Shown piece after piece: positions 12,663-23,571 of a DNA stretch of 64,000 nucleotides (position 1 is its first letter; every line of letters begins with the position of its first letter). Source of the stretch: Selaginella tamariscina (Eukaryota > Streptophyta > Lycopodiopsida > Selaginellales > Selaginellaceae). A program made the position numbers and the translations under genes. The stretch spans positions 460,654 to 524,653 of the forward strand of contig PUQB01000087.1 in assembly GCA_003024785.1 (NCBI GenBank). The letters run 5' to 3'. Under the pieces are notes generated by a model. The model worked only from the letters and a program-made list of their open reading frames with translations. It searched no databases and was not told where the DNA came from.

Positions 12663-13860
12663 TTATAAATACTTTCTTTCTATCATACAAAGAAATCTTT
12701 TCATTTTGTCTAAATCATCACTCTCCGGATTAATCAAATCATTTTGGTCAATATCTTGATGTTGTTGCCACCACTTAACACTCTCACGAATGCAATTGGG
12801 AGTTGCCATCCTTGTTAATACATAAGATGTGATAAGAGAAGGTCTGCATAAAGGCTCATCTAAAAACTGACGTTCCTTAAGAATAATATTATAAAGCGCC
12901 CGGTTGCTATCCTTCATTTTATAAAATTCAATATCACGAGAAAGAAAAGCTTCAGGAAATGTATGATACGGTGGATACTGCTCACAAAAATTTTCGAGAT
13001 TCTTCTTTCTGAGGCACGTATCCAAGTAGTTCACTAGCTCATCCATGATATCGGTATCAGAATATGGATCGAAAGTGATTGGATGAATACAAGCAATGTT
13101 TTGGTTGAGCATAGCCTTCTGAGGAGAGTCGTCTACTACTAACATCTGTGCGTTCTTCATTATCCTTAAGCGACTGATCTCCCCATGAGTCCCAATTATT
13201 CTTTCATTCTTGAAGAAGTATGGCTTGCTTTTTCCTTTCTTATATTGTGAAATTCGAGAGGTTTATGACACATTCGCTGGTCAAAAATCCAATCTTTACG
13301 AATCACCTCTTCTGCAACACTACAATGTTTCTTAAGTAAATTCAACAGCGGTGTTAAGTTATGAATCTGCATGCATGACCAAATCCCCACAAGCGCACCC
13401 ATCTCCTTAAGCTTTTGAAAGAGACGATCCAACCCTGGACGAAAAATAATATCATATCGAAATTTACCATGACAAGGAATGAAATCTCCTTGTTTGATTT
13501 CTTTTTTCTATCCTGGGCCTTTGTCGATGAAGCAGAACACCATTGACATCCAACAACACAATATGGCCATGAGTAACATGAGATAGCGTTGCCTCTTGAA
13601 TACTTTGCAAATCACTTGTTTGCTCCCACATTTATCCGTTGCCACTATCTCGTTGCCTATCCCTTCATCATTTAATTGTACATCATCCTTACAAGATTCA
13701 GATATTGCATGCGCTGAAGAAATTGATTTCGGAATGAAGCCAATAAAAATGATGATGAAGTGGCCCCCATGGTAACGATGTTTTGAGCTGCATTATTATC
13801 CATTTCCTGCATGAACTCTGTCATTCTGACATGTGGCACAAGAAATTGTCGCCAAACCCC
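12663..13860 (-). pseudogene. FCP1/NIF-type HAD phosphatase-like cargo gene, copy 1 (frameshifted)
   Basis: This is the same gene as 42,189-43,378, in a worse state. The C-terminal half is open from 13,160 to 12,663 and includes the HAD motif IV-like LVVDDSPQKAMLNQNIACIHP. The middle is open from 13,432 to 13,196 (LFQKLKEMGALVGIWSCM). Compared with copy 2 it has a 2-bp insertion near 13,230, single-base losses near 13,507-13,515 and 13,733, and losses of 4 bp (near 13,628) and about 11 bp (near 13,758). It cannot make the full domain. It lies downstream of the ParB/methyltransferase gene on the same strand. Confidence 0.8.
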
Positions 13861-14096
13861 TCTCTTACCTCATGGCAATGCTGAAAATCCATGTTCTCAA
13901 TTATTTCATTACATCTGCAAAATGATAATTAGCTGACCTTAAAATTATCAAGGTATATTATTTACCTTGTTAATGTGTGACCCATGTTTGAACTAAAAGC
14001 TTCATTAATCCTTGAGAATTTATTTTCTGTACAAATATAAAAGAAATATACAAAAATGCCTTATGTTACACTCATTTACAACTATTCATCACTCTA

Positions 14097-17000
14097 TCAA
14101 TTCATTATCAATTCTTCTTCGCTATTACCTTCTGAGTGAGGCGAAGAAGGTCTAAGCCGCTTGTGAGATGGTTCAAGATCTTCTGCATCTTCTATTGATG
14201 TTTCCATGGGTCCTGGAGTGTGCGAATGTTCTGTACTCCTCGAGATAACTTCCGGTCTAATATCTGATTGAAGTTCGTTCTCAGACTCCGAGATTGAACC
14301 AGATTCACCTTCAGAGCTATCGCACTTATCTGGAGGGAACTTTCTCAAATACGCCTTTATGGATTCGTTGGGGTACTCAGTTGAGACCCAATCTATCCAC
14401 TTGTTCAGGTCCTCAACCATGGTCTTATCCTTTTCAACGGCAAACACACATGTATGCCGAAGGTAACACTCCTTCAAGACGGACCCCCTAGTGCAGTAGT
14501 CAAAAACCCACGCATCACTGTGAGGACCCCTAATCAAGTTGACGATGCTCCGTGCCGCTTGACTTGTAATGTTTGGATAACGTACATTGCCGAATACGTC
14601 ACTCATACCTATCGGTGTATCGGATGGAGGTTCAGGGCCGTTGGAGTGCAAACAGATGCCTGGCCAGTCATTTGGAAGCTTGAAATTGTTTGGCGCATTC
14701 CTAACAACCAAGTGAACAACGGTATCAATGCACTTGGGATTAGCATCGTTCATATAAAATCCTGTCCAACGATGTCTATTCTTCTTGGCGAAGGCGAAGG
14801 CAAAAGTATCGGTGACATGAGCAAGAATCAAGAAATAAATACCTGAAAAAGTAGGTATCAGTGAAGAGCGCAAGCATGAATTCAATAATAAATACCTTCT
14901 ATGTATATGCTTGCACGGCTAAGTTTCTCCACCAGATCCTCTAGTGCCCTATCTGTCGAAAGATTTTTTGACACCCGCCGATCCATCACGAACAATTGAA
15001 ACGGTTTCCTACAAGCAGTGATGTTACCCCATAAAGTCTCCGAATCTAACAACAAACATCTGTAGGGCTTGTCGTGATTCGTAGCATCCTCCTTTATAAG
15101 GTTCAATTCGGTTCTCCGCTGCTGAAGGACTGCCATAAGAGAAGGCGTCATCCCAATGTTCTCCTTTTTGGCGTTGGCGTGCAATAGATTCTTGCCTAGA
15201 TCTTCCGATTGGTTCACCCATTCGACAAGCATATCATCGTTCGTCACATGCAAATATTTGCTGACCTCTTCATATGTTGAAGTCGAGGTCCAACCCAGTT
15301 TGTGGCAGTGTATTCCCAACCACTCCTTGAAATGCCTGACCGTCTTCAACTCCATTGCCTTGAGATGAAAAGGAGAGGTTGGGCTGCTGTTATTAATTTG
15401 TAGTTTGCCATCGATCACCAAATCAGCCAAGACTTCCATCTCCTCCATCGTTGTTCCATTTAAAGGCTTCAACCATGTGAGCTTGAAATCGTTGTCTACA
15501 TCCTTTGTAGATTGAACAGACTTAGCCTTCGGCGTCTTACTGGGTTTCTTTGCAGACTTTTCTGAGGGCTCCCCTTCACTTGTCTGCTTCTTCTTCAGTG
15601 TTCCTTTTGAAAAGGATTCCATAATCCCCAACCATTTGGCAAAGATCCTATCTTCGGGGCAAGAAATCAACATCATCAGAAAGGATGTTTCCTTCCCGCC
15701 CACCTGGGCAAAATCAACTGCTGCAATTTCTTCAACTCTCTGAGGAAAAAGACAGATTAATATACCGGCGAGATAAATCCCGCCCAAACAATTTGCTTAC
15801 CCGGTATTCCGCAGATTGTGTATTCCCTGCGGTAGCTCTTTGTGGTCGCTGAAGAGATTCCCACACGGCTCGCGTGTGTTTAAACTTCTCCCATATTTTG
15901 CTGTTGTAGTGGTTGGTGTCGGCAGCGTCCCATTCCGCCGATAACTTATGGTACTGCTCGATTGTGAGATTCGGCTTAGCTAAAAACGCCGATCTTTTTG
16001 TCAGCTTCTCACGGGTATGCTCGGAAAGTTTTGTTGCCATCGTTCCTTTGTTGTGTTCATCGAGAAGTCGTTGGGCTGCCGTTATTGTGTGCTGGCCACT
16101 AATGATGTAGTACTTGATAGATTTTTATTCTCCGTCTGAATCTTCATGAGTTGTTCTGGTGTTGTGATCCAGACTTTGTCAGCGCCCTTCCTTCTTTCAT
16201 AGTATGGACACAAAACAGCATTATGTGGAACGGTATAAGAATTGTCGTCCTTCATCTTCTCCATGAGCTCAGCTACACGTTCCTGGTTGAGTGGCCTGTA
16301 ATTGAAGTTTGGAAATCCCTACAAGGATAAATCTTATCATCCAACATCATTTCCTTGTGACTTATTGCAGCATGAGATGCCACAGGTGCAGCTGACAAAA
16401 CGATTGATGATTTTCTTTTGCGATCCGAATCAACATGTGTGATCCCCGACTGCAGCTGTTCTAGTGTTCTCGGTACACTCTTCCAGCTCCCAAAGCTCCC
16501 TAAGCAAATTGAACGTGATCTGTAGAGAACCTGAGACCGAGCCACCCTCTCAATCTCCATTATGATGTCGCTGTGTTCTTCTTCAATGTGAAGAGGGAAG
16601 ATTGCTCCACTTGCTGATTTTCTGTATTGTGAAGCAATATCTCCTGACAATACACCTACTCGATGAGTCTGAAGATTTCGAAGTAGACATCCAGATGGAT
16701 CCCCTCCATAGATGGGCTTTCGTTGAGTTGAAGAAGAACTCCAAGGTCAACATCATTAGTGAACACGTGAACGTCATTATCCACAAGTCGACAAAACCAC
16801 CCGAAATTAATGTTGTAACTGACGACCTCTGGATCCGAGAACGTGACATTGGATGGAACAAGGCATATGTGTCGAGATCGTCCAATCTGGGTTCGCAGCC
16901 TGCTTTCGGGTGCTTGACTAGCGAATCTACTTTCCATTGTTTTGCTTGTCCATGAGATGTGACAGAGGTTAATTTGACAGCAGCCATGGTTGCTCCAATG

Positions 17001-17222
17001 CGCTTCCCATTTATCTTAAAATATGGCCAAGTTGATTCCAGAATCCCCCTGCCCATCTCTTCTCCTGCTCTTGTCTTTAATGTCACCTCAATTCCACATC
17101 TGAATACAAAAATGATTAGTTCAAGTATCCGAGTATAACAGATTTTATTTTAATTCTTACCCAGAATTTGACGACGACTCCATACTAATGACTCGATCTC
17201 CTTGTTTGATCAAATCGTCCTT
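14097..17222 (-). pseudogene. ParB-like plus N4/N6 DNA-methyltransferase-like cargo gene, copy 1 (frameshifted)
   Basis: Reading from 17,222 leftwards, a first coding exon (in-frame ATG at 17,183; donor at 17,160) is followed by an unrecognised N-terminal domain, a ParB/sulfiredoxin-like domain (RPLNQERVAELMEKMKD), a Lys-rich linker (about 15,620-15,500), and a methyltransferase-like C-terminal region (NITSQAARSIVNLI, then AWVFDYCTRGSVLKECYL) with an acidic tail carrying a KRLRP nuclear-signal-like patch. Predicted introns are 15,740-15,800 (61 bp) and 14,843-14,895 (53 bp), both GT-AG and keeping frame. Against copy 2 it has a deletion of about 16 bp near 16,312, a 1-bp deletion near 16,123 and a frame break near 16,880. 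The enzymatic motifs look degenerate. The fold assignment is by motif pattern only. Confidence 0.72.
15767..15784. repeat. Single palindrome unit inside the cargo-gene intron, copy 1
   Basis: GGCGAGATAAATCCCGCC differs at two positions from the array palindrome GGCGGGATTAATCCCGCC and is identical to a degenerate unit at about 18,861. It lies wholly in the predicted 61-bp intron of the ParB/methyltransferase-like gene. Confidence 0.85.
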
Positions 17223-17522
17223 CTGCAAAATAATACACTATAATAAAATTATATAAAAACGCACACACACTTGTATAAACCCGAATATACAAAAATAATA
17301 CACAGAGAGAAGTAGACGTAATTAACTGTCCGAAGCTCACATTTGTGTTAGTGCAAAAGAAAGATAACATTTCGTTTTAGAACCACCACAAATGTGAGCT
17401 CTGGACAGTTTTACATAGATTCCTAGCTTTTACTCGAAATATTATGATAAGATGATAAAAGTAAATAAAATGAGATATGCAACTTATATATACTAATACA
17501 CATATATATTCACATGGAAGGT

Positions 17523-19140
17523 GCGGCGGGATTAATCTCGCCACCCCTTCAATGCCTCCTGAAAGAGTGGGCGGGATTAATCTCGCCACCTTTCTGGAGG
17601 CCTTGAACGGGAGTGCGGAATTAATCTTGCCACCCTTCTCGGTCTCAGAGAGAACTGGGCAGGATTTATTTCTCACACCCCTTCAGTGACTCCAGAAAGG
17701 GGCGGGATTAATCTCGCCCACCATGTAAGGATGGTTAAATGAATTTCCCCACCCTTCCCAATTCTCTCCATTGGTATGTTGAAAACCTTCTACGTCTCAG
17801 ACAGAAACGTTTGGGATTGGTCCGACTCACCAATGGAGAAAAAAGGAAGGGTGGCGGGATTCATTCCTCCAACAGGCATTGAAGACTCGGCGGGATTAAT
17901 CCCGCCGCCCAGGGCCTTCACTCGGTCCCTATGCGGCGGGATTAATCCCGCCGGACGCCAATTCCCTGCGCGGAATCGGGCGGGATTAATCCCGCCGCCT
18001 AGGCACTTCAGGCAGGCCAATGGCGGCGGGATAAATCCCGCCCGATTCCGCGCAGGGAATTGGCGTCGCGGGAGATTAATCCCGCCTCCCAGGCCCTTCA
18101 CTCGGGCCTTAGTCGGCGGGATTAATCCCGCCGAACGCCAATGCCCTGTGCGAAATCTTGCGGGATTAATCCCGCCGCCTAGGCCCTTCAGGCAGGCCAA
18201 TGGCGGCGGGATAAATCCCGCCCGATTCCGCGCAGGGCATGCGTACGCGGCGGGATTAATCCCGCCCACCATGTAAGGGATGGTGAAATTAATCCCACCA
18301 CCCTTCTCAGTTCCCTCCATTGGTATTTTGTAAACCTTCTCCGTCTCAGACAGAGTTAGTCGGGATTGATTCAACATACCAATGGAGGAAAAAAGAAGGG
18401 TGGCGGGATTAATCCCGCCACCGGGTAATGAAGGTTCGGAGAGACTAATCCCGCCGCCCTCTCGTAAATCATGCGCTCACACATATATATTGGCTGCGGC
18501 ATTTTGAACAGGGATGGGTGGGGGCGGGATTAATCCCGCCGCTTATATCCTGCGGAAGTGCCTGAGCGGCGGGATTAATCCCGCCGCCCTCCGCGAAGGG
18601 CATGAGCGTGGGGCCGGATTAATCCCGCCGTTCATGTCCTGCGTGAATTCCCTGGGCGGCGGGATTAATCCCGCCGCCTTACGCGCAGGACATGTCATGC
18701 AGGCTCTTCGGTTAGCCTTCCGTGCAGGATCTTTCATGCAGGCTCTTCGGTTAGCCTCATGAGCGGCGGGATTAATCCCGCGCCCATCCCCTGTAAATGC
18801 CCTGCGCGGAATCCGGCGGGATTAATCCCGCCCATTAGGGCCTTCACACAGGCCATTGCCGGCGAGATAAATCCCGCCGCATTCCGCGCAGGGCATGGGT
18901 GAGCGGCGGGATTAATCCCGCCGCCGAGGCCCCTCACGCAGGCCATGGGCGGCGGGATTAATCCCGCCGCTCTTCGGTTTGTCGTAGAGCGGCGGGATTA
19001 ATCCCGCCGCCCATAGCCTGCGTGAAGGGCCTCGGCGGCGGGATTAATCCCGCCATGGCCCAACCATAGGCCCCACCATATAGCGGCGGGATTAATCCCG
19101 CCGAGGCCATAAACCTATAGCGGCGGGATTAATCCCGCCG
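17523..19140. repeat. Palindrome array A, copy 1 (about 31 units)
   Basis: The unit GGCGGGATTAATCCCGCC equals its own reverse complement. About 31 exact or near copies occur. The centres (ATTAAT) at 17,895, 17,941, 17,985, 18,031, 18,075, 18,121, 18,165, 18,211 and 18,255 are spaced alternately 46 and 44 bp, so the true period is about 90 bp with two units. Spacers recur in both orientations (for example CCGATTCCGCGCAGGG and its complement). Left-end units carry C-to-T type changes (attaatctcgcc). Each unit has two CpGs in an otherwise AT-rich element. Confidence 0.95.
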
Positions 19141-19149
19141 CTCGAGGGG

Positions 19150-19218
19150 CTTAGCGTGTGTGCGAGAGATAAAATTAATAAATAAAAAAATTATACAGAT
19201 AAAACACACACATATATA

Positions 19219-19265
<47 letters not shown>

Positions 19266-19900
19266 GTATGTATAGGAGTGTACGTGTGTGTGCAAGAGAT
19301 AGATAAATAAATAAAATTATACAGTACTGGTACACATAATATATGTGTGTACATAGGTATATATATGTGTGTATATGTATATCGTGTGTATGCGTGTGAG
19401 CGAAACAAATAAAATCATACAGATAAACAAACACACACACACACATATATATACACAGGAGTGTGCGTGTGTGTGCGAAAGATAAAACTAATAAATAAAT
19501 AAAATTATACAGATAAACACACACATATATATGTGTATATAGATATATAATCCATAGAGAAAGAGAGAGAGTCTGTGAATATATAAGCATATATATAAAC
19601 TAGTGTTGTATGTATGTATATATGTATATAGGTATATATATATGTGTATATGTATATTGTGTGTATGCGTGTGTGAGCGAAACAAATAAAATCATACAGA
19701 TAAACAAACACACACACACACACACATATACATACACAGGAGTGTGCGTGTGTGTGCGAGAGATAAAACTAATAAATAAATAAAATTATACAGATAAACA
19801 CACACATATATATATGTGTGTATATAGATATATAACCCATATGAATATATAAGCATATATATAAACTAGTGTTGTATACTATTTGTTAATATGCATTGAT

Positions 19901-19962
<62 letters not shown>

Positions 19963-20226
19963 GCAGTGTGCGTGTGTGTGGGAGAGATAGATCAATAAAA
20001 AAAATTTACAGATACTGGTACACATAATATATGTATGTATATATGTATATAGGTATATATATATGTGTATATGTATATCGTGTGTATGCGTGTGTGAGCG
20101 AAACAAATAAAATCATACAGATAAACAAACACACACCCACACACACATATACATACACAGGAGTGTGCGTGTGTGTGCGAGAGATAAAACTAATAAATAA
20201 ATTTATACGCACACTCCTATACATAT

Positions 20227-20259
<33 letters not shown>

Positions 20260-20265
20260 CAGATC
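19150..20265. repeat. Microsatellite field (CA/TG, TATA, GTAT), copy 1
   Basis: Long runs of TG/CA, TA and GTAT alternate with a recurring segment of about 250-300 bp marked by gagcgaaacaaataaaatcatacag and gataaacaaacacac. The field is therefore a higher-order tandem duplication of a microsatellite-rich unit. No gene is present. Confidence 0.9.
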
Positions 20266-21484
20266 TCACCTGTGTGCACAGCCGCCGCCCGATTTCACAG
20301 CCGCCGCCTCTTGAAACCCTAAGAATATACCTAAACCCTAAAGGAATTAAATATATATATTAACCCTAATAGAATATTCCTTCTGAGAATATACTTAAAC
20401 CCTAAAAAGAATAAAATATAGATTCGCCCTAAACGAATATTCTTTCATTATATTATTAGCGCGTGCGTGTGCGTGGGTGTATCACATACACCCCAAAAAT
20501 ATAAATCATGCAGGGATTTAACATGTGTGTGTCCATGAGAGTGTTAAAGTTTCATGTGTATCAATACATACATACACATTGCATATATTAATACACATAA
20601 TATATACATACACACGTGTATACACACAGACATACATACATATTACATGGGTTTAGGGTTTAGGGTTTAGGGTTTTGGATTTAGGATGGATCATGCATGG
20701 TGTGTATGTATGAGAGAAGAGAGAGTGTTGAAAAATTATTTTTGTACACATTGCATATATTAGTACACATATATACTTACACATATTATACACAGATATA
20801 CATACATAGTATATGAGAGAAGAGAGACAGTACATATTATGGATCATGCATGGTGTGTATTATACACACAGACATACATACATATTAGTACATAATATTA
20901 GAGAGACCGAGTACATATTATAGATCATGCATGGTGTGTATGTTTGAGAGAAGAGAGACAGTACATATTAACATGGATCATGCATGGTGTGTATGTATGA
21001 GAGAAGACAGAAAGTACACATATATACATACAGAGTACACATATATACATGCACACGTGTATACACACAGACATACATACATATTACATGAGTAAATTCA
21101 TTGTGTTACATATTAGGGTTTAGGGTTTAGGGTTTAGGATGGATCATGCATGGTGTGAAGAGAGAGTGTTGAAAAATTATTTTTGTACACACATGTATAC
21201 ACAGGGTTTAGGGTTTAGGGTTTAGGGTTTGCTCCCAACAAGCTTAATATAAATATTACACATGTAAATTCAATGTGTTACATACACACAGATTGAGTAC
21301 ATATATCATACATGCGTTGAACATGATGTTTTCAATAAAGAAGCAACATATTTCTTCAGTTTGGTTTAGGGTTGTGCATGTGTGTGCATATGTGTTTTTA
21401 AGTTCTTGTAATGCGTGTGTAAATTTATGATTGTGTTTATATATGTGTGCAAAACAAACATCGAATAATTAAGAAAATAATATT
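20266..21484. repeat. Telomere-like tracts and GGATCATGCATGG repeats, copy 1
   Basis: TTTAGGG tracts of three to four units lie at 20,649-20,676, 21,114-21,138 and 21,203-21,230. Between them ggatcatgcatggtgtgtat with a following gagagaagagag tract recurs five or six times from about 20,690 to 21,150, and cccta-type motifs occur near 20,330-20,430. No open frame of interest is seen. Confidence 0.85.
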
Positions 21485-21905
21485 AATAAACACACTATGA
21501 ACATATTTTAAATTATACATAATAATATATGATTTTATCTAATATATAGCCATATATAGTTTTAATAATATATATTAATTTAATATTGATAAAAAGGTTT
21601 AACATTGAAATATTCTTGAAATAATAAGAAATTAATTGAGAAAATCCCATTAATATATACAAATGTAAATTAAGTACTCAAATAATTAACTAAATTAATT
21701 ATCATAATCATGTTTAATATTGGAATATTCTTGGAATAATAAGAAAATAATAAAGAATATCCCATTAATATAAAGAAGATTAATTACTCAAGTAATTAAG
21801 GAAATGATATTAATATATATTTATTAAAACTATATATGACTATATATTAGATAAAATGATGTATTATTATGTATAATTTAAAATATGTTCATAGTGTGTA
21901 TTAAT
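21485..21905. repeat. AT-rich inverted repeat, about 95-bp arms
   Basis: The arm at about 21,485-21,580 (cactatgaacatattttaaa, then tatatagccatatatag) is the near-exact reverse complement of about 21,812-21,905 (tttaaaatatgttcatagtg). The loop is about 230 bp. The structure is kept in copy 2 near 50,870-51,290. It could form a large hairpin in single-stranded DNA. Confidence 0.75.
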
Positions 21906-22140
21906 TTAATATTGATAATAAGGTTTAACACATGAATATTCTTGAAATAATAACAAATTAATTGAGAAAATCCCATTAATATATACAAATGTAGAATAAT
22001 TACTGCAATAATTAAGAACAAGACTAATTTAATTATGATAATCAGGTTTAATATTAGAATATTCTTCAAATATTAATAAAATATTAAAGAATATCCCATT
22101 GATACTAGGAAATGAAAACTAAATACTCGAGTAATTAAGA
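21597..22140. repeat. Four diverged tandem AT-rich units
   Basis: Four blocks of about 95-100 bp begin near 21,597, 21,711, 21,923 and 22,042. Each contains gtttaa, a nattcttgaaataataa-like segment, a tcccattaatat block, and ends aataattaag or similar. They interleave with the inverted repeat. Confidence 0.7.
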
Positions 22141-22472
22141 AAATAATAATAATAAACAGACTATGAATATATTTTAAATGATACATAATAATATATCAAT
22201 TTATTTATTGTATAAGTATATATTTATATATATATATAATATAAAATATACTTGAATACTAAGAATGTAGAATATAGTCTAAAATTTCGTAATATTAAAC
22301 AGCTTGAATCACTTGAATAACATTAAATGCAATTTTAAAATACTCATTGGAACTGGAGAGTATATATGTCAGAGTGTCGGATATTTGTGTCAACTCATCT
22401 TAAATTTTATTTTCTGTTCTTTTTAAAAAATTTGAATTTCTGACATATGTATTGTCGGTCTGACATGTAAAT
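22141..22472. other. AT-rich region before the transposase leader
   Basis: A third partial copy of the 21,485 arm (gactatgaatatattttaaatg) lies at about 22,160. The rest is AT-rich with no gene. It presumably contains the transposase promoter, but no clear TATA box can be singled out. Confidence 0.4.
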
Positions 22473-23565
22473 TTGAAAATGCATTTAATTTCCCACTCAA
22501 ATTCAGATCTGGTTCTTTCTCCGGCAAGGGTTTCTTCATTTCTGTATTTTTCACTCTTTAGATCTTCTTTTTTCTTCATAGTGATCATCTCAGGAGCGAG
22601 ATTAAATTGGGTGCTATTCTTTATAGGAAAGCACGGCGCCTTCAGTGCTGTTTACAAGTAAGTATTATAAACAAATTTAAAAATACTTATAAAGATTCAC
22701 TCTCTTACATTCTCTCTTAAAATTACAATTTAGGGGTTTAGGAATGCATTAGGATTATAATATATTCCGTTAGGGATTTATCCCGTTTAAATATCCTTTT
22801 AACTTAATATTCTAGGTTAACCGGGCGGCGGGATTAATCCGGCCATTTCTTTTTCGCCTCTTCGAAGAGGTGGCGGGATTAATCCCGCCACCATCTCTCG
22901 GGCAATGCTTCTCCGCCACTGAAAAAGAGTGGCGGGATTAATCCCGCCGATAACCTTCTCAACTGATGAAGAGTTACCAGAATTTATTAGAAAGAGTTGT
23001 CGGCGGGATTAATCCCGCCAACCATTTTAGGAGGCAGGGAAGGGGTGGCGGGATTAATCTCGCCACCACATCCCTGTTTTAAGGATTTGGGGACAGGATT
23101 TATCCCGAGATCTCTTTGAAATCATAGTTTTGGAGAGAGTTATGTGCGGGTTTAATCCCGCCACCCATTCCCCGTCGTAAGAATTGTGGGCGGGATTAAT
23201 CCCGCCGACTCCTCCGAAGGGGAGTCGCGGCGGGATTAATCCCGCCGCCTTTCCTCGTCGGAGGAGTCGGCGGGATTAATCCCGCCGGACTCCCCCCGAG
23301 GAGGAAGAGGCGGCGGGATTAATCCCGCCGGCTCTTCCTTGTCGGAGGAGTCCAAGGCGGGATTAATCCCGCCAACTCTCTCCGAAGGGGTTGAGTCGAC
23401 GGCGGGATTAATCCCGCCCATCAGTTGTATTAATCAAACATGAGATATTATCTCTAAACATAATTATGTATTATTGCATATGCATATTATTAAGTAACCG
23501 TAATTCAGATTTCTTAGAAATATTGCATAAAAGATATCATAAATAATACAATTATTTATGTGCAG
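22473..23565 (+). other. Predicted 5' leader exon and intron of the transposase, copy 1
   Basis: A strong donor (ACAA|GTAAGTATT) at 22,658 and acceptor (TTATTTATGTGCAG) ending at 23,565 define an intron of 908 bp. The sequence before the donor is pyrimidine-rich like a 5' UTR. The open frame there does not join in frame to the transposase, so the leader is read as non-coding. Palindrome array B lies inside this intron. The same sites exist in copy 2 (52,035-53,313). There is no transcript evidence. Confidence 0.5.
22825..23418. repeat. Palindrome array B, copy 1 (13 units)
   Basis: Thirteen exact or near copies of GGCGGGATTAATCCCGCC occur, at 40-45 bp centre to centre in the best part (23,195, 23,235, 23,275, 23,318, 23,362, 23,407). 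Several spacers are themselves inverted repeats (GACTCCTCCGAAGGGGAGTC), so hairpins alternate with palindromes. Spacer sequences differ from those of array A. Confidence 0.95.
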
Positions 23566-23571
23566 GACAAT

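Noticed and set aside
14294-14846. Plus-strand open frames within the cargo gene (also 43,833-44,385)
   Set aside because: They are antisense to the methyltransferase-like exon, which has introns and domain motifs. No family is recognised on the + strand.
17776-18377. Open frames on both strands encoding repeating GGINPA and AGLIPP peptides
   Set aside because: They are the translation of the palindrome and read the same on both strands. There is no start context, and the arrays drift in length by non-multiples of three.
17523-19140. CRISPR-like array (palindromic repeat with regular spacers)
   Set aside because: The host is a eukaryote, no cas genes are present, spacers are not unique and recur in both orientations, and the array is internal to a TIR transposon.
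19129-20269. Open frames rich in Thr-His or Tyr-Ile repeats
   Set aside because: They come from CA/TG and TA microsatellites and change with tract length between the two copies.
20649-21230. Chromosome end (telomere)
   Set aside because: The tracts have only three or four TTTAGGG units, are flanked by unique sequence and occur inside both transposon copies.
22473-22661. Coding first exon of the transposase
   Set aside because: With the predicted GTAAGT and TGCAG sites its frame does not join to MFNTGDKV, and its composition is that of a pyrimidine-rich leader.
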